Below are positions 16,936 to 26,000 of a stretch of 64,000 nt of DNA, in pieces. How positions within the stretch are numbered: the stretch's first letter is position 1; every line of letters starts with the position of its first letter. The stretch lies in the NCBI RefSeq assembly GCF_014472395.1, contig NZ_JACSZW010000001.1:248001-312000 (forward strand). Direction: 5' to 3'. The translations under genes were made by a program, and so were the position numbers. The stretch is from Pedobacter sp. N36a (GTDB taxonomy: Bacteria; Bacteroidota; Bacteroidia; Sphingobacteriales; Sphingobacteriaceae). The notes beneath the pieces are model-generated. The model was not told where the DNA came from. It made no database searches and saw only the letters and a list, made by a program, of their open reading frames with translations.

Positions 16936-17841
16936 TTATTTTCCTTCGTTGAATAGCTTAATCTTGATATTGATCTCAAAATCTCCACCAGTACGCTGAC
17001 GTTCACCGGCCAGCTGACTGGTATAATAACCCTGAATCACGTATCTGTCGTAGGCAATTCCTACACCAAAACTGGAACTTTTGTCGCTATGGTACATCCC
17101 TAAAAAGGAAAGAATATTATTTTCCAGCTTCACATTGGTTCCGATATCCCAGATGTTATCAATGTCTTTAGCACCTCTGAAACTGATTTTTGGTTCTATA
17201 GAAACGACATCCAGACTGGTGCCGATTTTATAGGAAGCGGCTACAAAGTAAGTAGAGCCGTCTACCGTATTCTGATCGTCCTTCTGCATGAATTTCTTTA
17301 AGTTCGGCAGCGCTCCCTGCAGGGTAAACCTTTCGTTGGTAAAGGCAATTCCGAAATCACCATCTATAAATGCTTTGCGCTGATTGAAATTCTGTGCAGA
17401 GATATCATCAGGCGCCGCGATGATGTTGTTGTTGTCTAACTTTTCTTTCATCATGCCCAGAGAAACACCGAAATGGAGGCTTCTATTTTCACCATTTAAA
17501 GATAAGTGATACGCATAAGTTCCCATCACGCGGGTACGTCCAATCAATCCTGCATTATCGTTGTAAACAGAAAGTCCCAGTCCTACTTTTTCATAGCGAT
17601 AATCACCGGTTAGCGACATGGTGACTGGCGACCCTGGAATGGATCTCCATTGGTTACGGTAACCGATATTTACATTTAAGCCTTCATTCATCCCCGCAAA
17701 TGCCGGATTACTGAGGTATTGATTTTCGTAATATTGGGCACCCAAAGGTCTGATCTGTGCCTGAGCATTTTGCCCAGCTGCAAACAGCCCCATCATTATA
17801 CTTCCAGTAACTAAAATCCTCCGCACTACTAATTTCATCAT
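16936..17841 (-). CDS. PorP/SprF-family type IX secretion outer-membrane protein
   Basis: An outer-membrane beta-barrel of about 301 aa. A signal peptide ends at AQAQ, followed by the family's opening motif (RPLGAQYYENQYLSNPAFAG) and a series of amphipathic strands (VNIGYRNQWRSIPGSP, GLGLSVYNDNAGLIG). In Flavobacterium, SprF-type proteins are needed for secretion or localisation of particular T9SS clients that carry a type B (CHU_C) signal, such as SprB. Such a client is encoded immediately upstream (17858-18619), so this copy is probably dedicated to it. The start at 17841 is the first ATG; a TTG lies two codons earlier. Confidence 0.9.
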   Translation of the reverse strand: MMKLVVRRILVTGSIMMGLFAAGQNAQAQIRPLGAQYYENQYLSNPAFAGMNEGLNVNIGYRNQWRSIPGSPVTMSLTGDYRYEKVGLGLSVYNDNAGLIGRTRVMGTYAYHLSLNGENRSLHFGVSLGMMKEKLDNNNIIAAPDDISAQNFNQRKAFIDGDFGIAFTNERFTLQGALPNLKKFMQKDDQNTVDGSTYFVAASYKIGTSLDVVSIEPKISFRGAKDIDNIWDIGTNVKLENNILSFLGMYHSDKSSSFGVGIAYDRYVIQGYYTSQLAGERQRTGGDFEINIKIKLFNEGK

Positions 17842-17857
17842 GATCAATTTTATCTGA

Positions 17858-18619
17858 TTATTTGTCTCTTACTATAGAAATAAAGCCTGTTTTCTTACCC
17901 TTCCCAGAGTCTAGAGTCAGGATATAATAATAGGTATCCTCTTGAAGTGGAATCCCGTTAAACATTCCATCCCAGGAATTGTCGTAGCCAAACATACTGA
18001 ATACGACCCTGCCCTCGCGGTCAAAAATCTTCAGCTCATTGTTTGGATAGAGCTGGATATTCTTCACGATCCAGGTATCGTTTTTCCCATCACCATTGGG
18101 GGTGATCATGTTATTTCCTTCCAGATCTGCATAAGGTTTAGCGACAGAAAGGGCCATACTTACCGCAGTAACATCTGAAAGCAGGATCGCCTTGGCAAAG
18201 AGCTGACCAATGTATCGCTGGTCTGTGTTCACTACACTTTCCGTTACCTGCATAAAATCTTTGGCATTGTTGCTGGTCATGGGTGCATAGGTCAGCACCA
18301 GATTTTTAGCTTCATTCCCATTCAATTCCACATTCTCATAACTCAAGGCTAACTCCCCTTCAAAGCTGACCGGTTTACTGAACCGATACATCCTTTGAAT
18401 GCTATTGAATTTTGGGAAAATCACTACCGAAGGCTGTTTACTGATCGTTAGGTTATTCAATTGCAAATCAGTACTCGGTACCAGGGTTAATCCTTCCGTA
18501 CTGAATACCGTTCCATTTTGAATAAAAAGACTTTCCGAATTCACTTTTAACTGCGCCTTCAAGGTTACTGCGGGCAAAAGCAGGAAACTGAGGGCAAGTG
18601 ATGCGATTATTTTCTTCAT
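17858..18619 (-). CDS. Secreted protein with gliding-motility-type (CHU_C, type B) C-terminal domain
   Basis: 253 aa. A signal peptide (LALSFLLLPAVTLKAQ) leads into a beta-rich region of unknown fold (residues 25-165). The C-terminal CHU_C domain (about 168-253) has the hallmarks [34 protein letters not shown] and TYYYILTL. This domain is a type B sorting signal of the type IX secretion system. It lies 16 bp upstream of a PorP/SprF gene, matching the known client-partner arrangement. It may be the anchor or base protein for the two giant repeat proteins upstream in the operon, but this is inference. Confidence 0.88.
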   Translation of the reverse strand: MKKIIASLALSFLLLPAVTLKAQLKVNSESLFIQNGTVFSTEGLTLVPSTDLQLNNLTISKQPSVVIFPKFNSIQRMYRFSKPVSFEGELALSYENVELNGNEAKNLVLTYAPMTSNNAKDFMQVTESVVNTDQRYIGQLFAKAILLSDVTAVSMALSVAKPYADLEGNNMITPNGDGKNDTWIVKNIQLYPNNELKIFDREGRVVFSMFGYDNSWDGMFNGIPLQEDTYYYILTLDSGKGKKTGFISIVRDK

Positions 18620-18653
18620 TATTGTCTATTTTAATCCCTTTTATCTCTGTTTA

Positions 18654-19850
18654 TTATTTCATTTCTGCTTCTTGATACCAGGGATGTAGTTTTTCCATCA
18701 GCTCTTTGCAATGCCGGCAATCGGCCGACCAGAACAGCACCAGTTTATATTTGGCTTCTGTTTTAAAGTCGTGGAAAGGCACAGTTTTTCCAGATGCTAG
18801 ATTCCAGTTGAAGTTAGGGGCTACAGCACCGACAGTTAAAGTCTCCATTCCTTTCAATCGCTGCTCAATTGCTTTTCTTTTACTGGTTAAGCAGGCAGGG
18901 TCATTCAGGTAAGGCTCCAGCATTTTAATGCCGGCGGTCATGTTGAAACTTTCAAAGCCGTTATAAAAGTAGTCTACCATCCATCCGTAAACCTGGGGAT
19001 TCCCAAGTTTTGCTTTTTCAATGGCCCTCTTTCCGGCAAGGGTAAACAAGGAATCACGGAGCTCCATGGTAGTAGACATCGCGCCGTAAATGTTCACATA
19101 TTTATTCATCCATTCCTTAAGTTCATTGGTTTGAAGGATGGCAGGATTCTTGAAATTCATGCCATCAAAGTAATGGTCAATTGCACTGTTCAGCCGATCC
19201 GTTTCGGTTCCGTTCCAAACAATTGGCGGGATGTGCTGGAACACAAAAGTGTTGCTCACGAAACTTGTTTTATAGTGTTCGGTTTGTGCGGCTAACCATT
19301 TGTTATAGACTTCACGTCTGCTGTCATACTCAGCACTGCCCATCTGGAAAAACTTAGAAGTCGGCTGGTCATAATTCATCAGGAAATTTTGTATTAAACC
19401 GAGCTGCTCTCTTTTCTTGAAGTTCTCCATTGTAAAGCGGGTCATTAGGGTATTTTCCCTTTCGTCCTTCTGGAAATAAGTACTGTCAGGATTATTCAGG
19501 GATTTTGGTTTCACCCATAACTCCAGATTTTGATCACTAATGAAAATGTGTTTTTCCGAAGGATATGGATTGCTGCTATCTTGCTCCTGGAAGTCAAAAC
19601 GCAATACAAATTCTGCAGGCAGCACTGCTTTTGGAACGCTCAATGTTGCCGTTTGTCCTTTGTGAATTGAAGGGTGTTCTACCACCGTTTTAATGGAAGC
19701 ACCAGTTAGAGAAAGTAAAGAGATCTTACTTTTGGCTGCCCCAGATAAATGTATTTTTAAACTGACATCCTGTGCCTGTACAGCAACAGACATCAAGCCT
19801 GTTAAGGCAGCAATCAGGACGACACTTTTAAACGGTTTATTGCTCTTCAT
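18654..19850 (-). CDS. Secreted protein with truncated C-terminal thioredoxin-like (TlpA) domain
   Basis: 398 aa with a signal peptide ending VQAQ. The N-terminal part (about 25-130) is beta-rich and resembles the DUF4369-like region of Bacteroidota TlpA proteins. A helical region follows, and the end begins a thioredoxin domain (VGAVAPNFNWNLASGK, then LVLFWSADCRHCKELMEKLHPWY). The protein stops 14 residues after the CRHC redox motif, before the cis-Pro and remaining strands, so the fold cannot be complete. No continuation is visible in any frame before the next gene starts 35 bp on. It is either a recent truncation or a protein that no longer acts as an oxidoreductase. The intact position in the operon argues that expression is kept. 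Confidence 0.75.
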   Translation of the reverse strand: MKSNKPFKSVVLIAALTGLMSVAVQAQDVSLKIHLSGAAKSKISLLSLTGASIKTVVEHPSIHKGQTATLSVPKAVLPAEFVLRFDFQEQDSSNPYPSEKHIFISDQNLELWVKPKSLNNPDSTYFQKDERENTLMTRFTMENFKKREQLGLIQNFLMNYDQPTSKFFQMGSAEYDSRREVYNKWLAAQTEHYKTSFVSNTFVFQHIPPIVWNGTETDRLNSAIDHYFDGMNFKNPAILQTNELKEWMNKYVNIYGAMSTTMELRDSLFTLAGKRAIEKAKLGNPQVYGWMVDYFYNGFESFNMTAGIKMLEPYLNDPACLTSKRKAIEQRLKGMETLTVGAVAPNFNWNLASGKTVPFHDFKTEAKYKLVLFWSADCRHCKELMEKLHPWYQEAEMK

Positions 19851-19868
19851 TACAGCTTCAATTCTTTA

Positions 19869-22800
19869 TTATTTTAATCTTTTAAGGATCTGGTCGATCT
19901 GCTCCTGTTGTTTATTCATTTGCGCTTTCAAATCCTCAATTTCTTTTTGTTGTTCTTTTATGGCTTGAATCAGGATGCCTGTCAGCTGCGTGTAGTCTAC
20001 TTTTAGAAAACCATCTTTGCCTTCCGTCACCATTTCAGGATATACTTTTTGCAGCTCCTGAGCGATGACACCGACTTTTGGTCCTGCCGCATATTTGCGC
20101 TGGTCTTTATATTCGAACCTCACTCCCCTGATCTGATCGATCTTTTCAAGGGTGGAGCTTAGAGTTTCAATATGGTCTTTTAACCTGCGGTCTGAAGGGG
20201 TATAAAAGTTAGCGCGAATGGTTAAATTCTGTGCAAAAATGGCACTCCCATCGGTTTCAAAAGTGACGCCTTTTCCTGTCATACCATCGGCGCTGATGGC
20301 ATTTCCAGCAAGGGTCACATTGGTGGTGGCGGTATGGTTACCCAGATTGTCTTTTCCGGCAGCTGCCGCAGCAGTTAATCCTGCATCCAGGGTTTGTTTA
20401 TTTACGGCGTCTAGTTTTTCAGTAGGATCGGCAACATTGCTTAGTTTAAAATTACCCATATCCAGGTCTTTTAATGGCAAGCCAAATCCAGTAAGTGGGA
20501 TTGCTGTTTTTTCAATTTCTGAAGCTTTACCTACTGTGTTACCAATTAAAAAGTAATCCTTTTTCAGAGCGATTGCATCCGGGTTAAATGACTTTGTATC
20601 CAGGTAGTTCTTAGTGACTGCATCTTGTGCATCGCTAGGATCCGCAAGACCGGTAATTTTTACACCAGCCATTGCCAAGGGCAATGTAGGCACGCCAAAT
20701 CCAGTTAAGGAGATCGCTGATTTATCAATTTCGGAAGCTTTACCTAAAGCATTACCAATGAAAAATTTCCCAGCTGATAAAGCAGGAAGGCCTGTTCCTG
20801 CAGTTTTTGAATCCACATAGGCTTTTGTTGCCGCTTCCTGATCATTTTCCGGATCAGCAAGGTTAACCAATTTAAAATTTGTGGTCCCATCGCCGAAAGA
20901 AATGTCTGCTTTTGGAAGAGCAAAATCGCTCAGCGATATGGCTGATTTCTTTATCGCTTCTGCCTTATTTACACTATTTCCGACCAGGATATGATCCGTA
21001 GCTAAGGTCATCGTTGCAGGATTAGCCACCTTAAGATCTACATAAGCTTTAGTTGCAGCATCCTGGGGTTGTTTCGGATCAGCCATAAAATTGATCTGAA
21101 ACCTATTATCTGCATCTCCCATTTCAATATTCGCTATTGGCTTAGCAAATCCGCTCAGGGGAATTTGCACTTTAGGAATAGCTGTGGCTTTTCCTGTAGC
21201 ATTCCCAACAAACATATTATCTTCAGGGAGACTCAACGCTGTTTCCAGAGCCTTGAAAAGACCATCTACATATTTTTTATTTACTCCGTCGGTTTCTACT
21301 TTAGGTTCAGCAAGGTCAGTCAATACCACACCTCCAAAAGAAACACTTGTAATAGGTGCCGCAAAGCCACTTAAAGGGATTGTGTTTTTTAATACATCTG
21401 CTGCTTTCCCATTGCCATCACCTACAAAAAAGTTGCCTGTGGTTAAGTTTAAGCTGGAACCTGAGATTTTCAGTTCATCCACATATTTTTTAGTTACGGC
21501 ATCCAAGTCGGCCTCTGGGGCTTTCAAATCGGTAATTTTAAAACCAGCCATAGAAAGTTCCTTAGTTGGGGCAGCAAACCCAGTGATTGAAATGCCGCTT
21601 TTTAGAATTGGGCTCGCCACGTTTAGGTCACTACCGATTAAAAAGCTTCCTTTAGCTAGCGTAATTTTGTTGGGATTAATGGTTCTGTTATCTACATAAT
21701 TTTTAGTAGCTGCATCCTGAGGATCTACAGGTTCTCCGAGGTTGACGATTTTAAATTTCGCTCCTGCTCCGCTTACCCCCATAGACACATTGTCTACGGC
21801 TTTATCAAATCCAGAAATCGGGATCAGGTTTTTTGGAGTTGGGGTAGCCACATTTAAGGCACTTCCTACAAAAAAATTATTGGATGGCAATACTAAGGTA
21901 GCCGGATCTGCGAACAGCGCATCCACATATCCTTTGGTTGCGGCATCACTCGCTACAGATGGGCCTTTTAGATTTTTGATCGCGAAATTACTGGTCCCAT
22001 TCCCCATCCTAATATCCGCTATTGGAAAACCGAAACCACTCAATGGGATATTGGACTTATCCAGTTTTTCATTGATCACGGCTAAATTATTAATGGTCAG
22101 TTTACCCGCACTGCTTAGCGTTGCATCCCCGGATAAAGGAACAGAAATCGCTTCATTGGAAGCATTGCCCACAAAAATATGACCTTCACTCAGTACATTG
22201 TCTATCGACACCCAGCCGATGCTATTGTATACGTACAGTTTATGATCAGCCTGGTTATAAAACAAATCTCCTTCTCTGACTTTTACAATTAAAGGATCAG
22301 GATTGGTATTTCCGGTAGGTGTAGATCCATTGGTGGATATTTTAAACCATAATGCACCATTGTAGATATAGGTATTGTTATCGTCTTTATTGAAGAACAT
22401 CTCCCCTGCTTTTGCAGGATTTGGGAACTCGGATTTAGTGCCGCTTGCAATGACGCCACCGCCTAGAGTGATCCAGCCTTTTTCTGTAAAGGCATAAAGT
22501 TTTTTGTCGGTTACATTATAGAAAATATCACCGAATTTAGCGTCTTTGGGAATTTCAGTTTCATTACCGGATTTAAAGGCTCTGATATCTCTGTCAATAT
22601 CCATAATTGCTGAGTTTTGAATAGCCACCCTCAGGGCTTCATTCATATAATCCTGATCTAGAAAGGCTAATGCATAGCCCTTGGAAGTGGGACGAAACAA
22701 AACTCCATAACTAAAAATCGTAGGATCAGTCATGTAATCCACGGCTGCTCCCCGCAAATATGTGACATCAGCTGTAATCTGGCTGCCCTTTAAACTAGTA

Positions 22801-23048
22801 ATTTTATCAATTCTATAAGTCAGGCCCACATTATCAACAATCACATCTCCAACTAAAATATCAGATGCAGAGTAAGTGTAACTTAAATCTGTAAATTTTC
22901 CTTCAATAGAATAATTAGAGGTCGACGTCGAAACAACATCCGATGCTCCGCTCAAATAAAACCTTCCAGCAAATGGTGTTTGTGCATGACCAATTAGAGC
23001 AAAAAATATTAAGCTCAAGGTAATAGAAAAGCACTTATTTATTTTCAT
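19869..23048 (-). CDS. Large tail-fibre-like repeat protein with C-terminal S74 endosialidase-type chaperone domain
   Basis: About 1059 aa from the start at 23048, which gives a normal signal peptide ending GHAQ. In order: a unique N-terminal domain; three copies of a GDxFYNxxDxKLYxYxxxGW motif (about residues 175-290); and eight imperfect repeats of about 60-75 aa with the pattern FFVGN..GKA..I.K..IPLSGF..P....MG......L.DP...DAATK.YVD (about 290-885). The final domain, SDRRLKDHIETLSS...VGVIAQELQKVYPE, ends in a coiled coil. In phage tail spikes this S74 domain drives trimer assembly and then cuts itself off. The protein probably forms a trimeric surface fibre. No phage genes are nearby. Confidence 0.85.
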   Translation of the reverse strand: MKINKCFSITLSLIFFALIGHAQTPFAGRFYLSGASDVVSTSTSNYSIEGKFTDLSYTYSASDILVGDVIVDNVGLTYRIDKITSLKGSQITADVTYLRGAAVDYMTDPTIFSYGVLFRPTSKGYALAFLDQDYMNEALRVAIQNSAIMDIDRDIRAFKSGNETEIPKDAKFGDIFYNVTDKKLYAFTEKGWITLGGGVIASGTKSEFPNPAKAGEMFFNKDDNNTYIYNGALWFKISTNGSTPTGNTNPDPLIVKVREGDLFYNQADHKLYVYNSIGWVSIDNVLSEGHIFVGNASNEAISVPLSGDATLSSAGKLTINNLAVINEKLDKSNIPLSGFGFPIADIRMGNGTSNFAIKNLKGPSVASDAATKGYVDALFADPATLVLPSNNFFVGSALNVATPTPKNLIPISGFDKAVDNVSMGVSGAGAKFKIVNLGEPVDPQDAATKNYVDNRTINPNKITLAKGSFLIGSDLNVASPILKSGISITGFAAPTKELSMAGFKITDLKAPEADLDAVTKKYVDELKISGSSLNLTTGNFFVGDGNGKAADVLKNTIPLSGFAAPITSVSFGGVVLTDLAEPKVETDGVNKKYVDGLFKALETALSLPEDNMFVGNATGKATAIPKVQIPLSGFAKPIANIEMGDADNRFQINFMADPKQPQDAATKAYVDLKVANPATMTLATDHILVGNSVNKAEAIKKSAISLSDFALPKADISFGDGTTNFKLVNLADPENDQEAATKAYVDSKTAGTGLPALSAGKFFIGNALGKASEIDKSAISLTGFGVPTLPLAMAGVKITGLADPSDAQDAVTKNYLDTKSFNPDAIALKKDYFLIGNTVGKASEIEKTAIPLTGFGLPLKDLDMGNFKLSNVADPTEKLDAVNKQTLDAGLTAAAAAGKDNLGNHTATTNVTLAGNAISADGMTGKGVTFETDGSAIFAQNLTIRANFYTPSDRRLKDHIETLSSTLEKIDQIRGVRFEYKDQRKYAAGPKVGVIAQELQKVYPEMVTEGKDGFLKVDYTQLTGILIQAIKEQQKEIEDLKAQMNKQQEQIDQILKRLK
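20385..22190 (-). repeat. Eight tandem coding repeats in the S74-type surface protein
   Basis: Units of about 180-230 bp encode the FFVGN...IPLSGF...DAATKxYVD pattern. The units have diverged at both DNA and protein level, so the repeat is old and probably maintained by function. One unit of the same type occurs in the neighbouring 1595-aa protein (near its residues 250-300), showing a shared origin. Confidence 0.75.
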
Positions 23049-23081
23049 AATTAATCCGATAACCATTTGATAAAAATTCGA

Positions 23082-26000
23082 TTAGAAGCCAAGTACTACT
23101 GTATACGTTTTTTGTGTATCACCTGCGTATTTAAGAGTTGCTGTCCCTCCTGATACGCCTTCTACAGTAAATTGAACTCTACCTACGCCACTAGTTTTAT
23201 AAGGATGAGGAAACTCCCCTGATGTTCTATCAAATGAAGCCTGAGACGAAGGGATCCAAAGATCATCTATAGAGTTATTGACCTTACCACTTAAATCTTT
23301 AATTTCGAATGTAATTGTAGGTGGCGGATCTGAAGGGTTTCTCCCTAGCAGAACATTATCAATATTAAAGCGAATTGTTTGTAGGGTCACGCCGTCTGGA
23401 ATTGTAATGGTAAATAAATTCTTCACTCCAGCGATTGGCCCTTCCTTTTGGGTCACGGTAACCTCTGATGACCCAAAAGATTTTGCCCTTACATAGGAAG
23501 CACCTTGTGGAGCATAAATTCTTGGGGCTGAGCCTCCGCCTGAACCACCACCTGCAGTCGGTGTAACCCATGTTGCGGCAGTTCCTGCAGCATTTACTGT
23601 TAACACTTTATCTTTATCTGCAGCCGTAACGATCGGATATGGCGTCAATTTGCTTTTTTCAGCTGGTAACATTAAACCTGCCTCAGTAGTTGAACTTGCA
23701 GGAATCACGGCAGCAACATTGCTTGTAGAACTATTGATCGTTCCATTTGTGGCACTGGCAGTATAAGTAAGATCCGTCTTAGTAGAAATTACTCCGGCTG
23801 CATCAATGGCAATTCCGGCACCTGTTTTTACCCCACCCAGCGCAGCAGCTGTAGCTGCAGGCAAGGTATATGTAGCACCACCACCTGCTGCTGGTGTTAC
23901 CCAGGTCGCATCACCCGAAGCATTAGCAGTAAGTACTTTACCCGCATCAGCAGCAACCGGACTGGTAATTTTATTTAATTTAACTTTATCAGTTGCTGGC
24001 ATTAATCCAGCGGCCGAGGCAGTCGCACCAGTAAGCGTTGCTGAATTTCCAGTACTAGATTGCAAGGTACCATTGATTGGGCCTACTGTATAATTCAGAT
24101 CAGTTGGCACAGGTGTTCCAGGAATAGTAATGTTTGCAGAACCATCGAAATTCACTCCGTTGATTGTTCTTGGTGTACTTAATTTAGTTGCTGTTGTCGC
24201 ATTAAAACTACCCGTACCATCTCTTTTGACAATCGTATTTGCCGTACTTGCAGTAGTTGCTGCATTAGCCAGGTCTACCCCTGATTTAATATTTGCAGCG
24301 GTTGCCCCGCCAACAGTTGCGACCAAAGGAAGATCTGCTGTTCCTGAAGCATGTGCTAAGTCACCTGCCAATTTCAGGATACCTTTTGTAGTTGATGTTG
24401 CTGGTGAACCACCTGCAGCCTGAGCATCCACATAAGTTTTTACGGCTTTCGCAGTAGGGTACTTAATATCTGATCCAGCATCTGTGGTAATGCTGAGGGT
24501 TTTATTGCTGATATCTTCTTTGGTATCGATGCCCAGTTCGGTTTTAAGCGCTGCCGGCGTCACCTGCCCTAAGGTGGTTGCGCCAGTTGCTTTGATATAA
24601 TTTCCTGCAGTGTATGAATTGATACCAGTACCGCCATTTGCTACTCCTACAGTTCCCGTAACTGTAGTTGCCGAAAATGCATTTCCTTCCAGGTCCCCAA
24701 CAATTTTCCCTGTTCCATCTCTTTTAACGATGGTGTTTGCCGTTTTTGCTGTGGTGGCAGCATTGGCTGCATTTGTACCGCTGGCTACCTGTGCAGCAGT
24801 TACCCCGCCTACAAAAGCAACTTTAGGTGCGATGGCCGTTCCGTTTAAATCACCAGCCAATTGCAGAATACCTTTTCCAGATAAGGTTGCATCTGGCGCT
24901 CCTGCTGAAGTGGAGGCATCCACATAAGCTTTTACGGCTTTTACACTTGGATATTTTTGATCAGATAGACCATCTGCGGTAATGCTTAAACTTTTATTAG
25001 CCAATATCTCTTTATCATCTAACAAAGCTTGCGTAGCGATACTTACAGGTTTATTGGCATCACTGGTATTGTTTACATTATTTAAGCCCAGATCTGCAGC
25101 CGTTAAGGTTACATTTCCTGTTTTTGTATTTACCGATTGTACACCCGCACCTGGCGTAAGGATTTCTTTCCAGTTGTTTAAAGTACTCGCTGGAAGTGAG
25201 GCCAGCACAAAACTTTTAGATTCGCTGGTATTGATCACTGTACTTCCCACCTGAGCTCCTGAAATGGCCAGCATCTCTGCCTGGGTAGTCACTACATTTA
25301 CTGAAGAAAAAGAAATTGCAGGAATCTGGCTGGAAGGAATTTTTCCGTTGCCATCTAAGGTGGCTACCCCACCATTAGCTGCTTTTTCAGATTTGTTAAT
25401 TTTATCATCCAAGGCAGTTTTAGTCGCGTCACTAATGACTTTGTCCTGATCAGCGACGTTAGATACTTTATCTAAGCCAAGGTCTACTTTTAACTGTGTT
25501 TTAGTAATTTGTGCTAATTTCGTTGGCGTTTCTGCAATTAAGATTCCTCCGGTGGTATAGGTATTCAATCCTGTTCCACCTTTTGCAACAGGTAAAACAG
25601 TGATTAAAGGTTCTTTTAATAATAATCCGGGAACGGTAGGTGCTTCCGCAATACCTCCAAGATCTCCAGCGAGCTGCACCTTACCTAATAAAAGTGCGGT
25701 TGCATTTGGCACTCCTCCTGCACCGATTACGGCCGCATTTACTTTATCTTCTACATAAGTACGTACCGCACTTTCTGAAGGGTATTTATTAGGTGAATTG
25801 GTAGCCAGTGTACCATCTGTTGTTTTATTGGCCACATCTTCCTTGGCATTAATGCCCAGATCTGCTTTCACCTGATCAGGTGTTCTTTGCTGTAAAGTAG
25901 TTGCATCCAATGCATTGATGTAATTTCCTGGTGTATAAGAAACAATGCCGGTACCCCCATTAGGCACCTGAACTACTCCGGTAACCGAGGTTGCTGAAGT

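Noticed and set aside
21184..21699. Plus-strand reading frame opposite the S74-type repeat protein
   Set aside because: It shows the same repeat periodicity as the sense gene and is explained by it.
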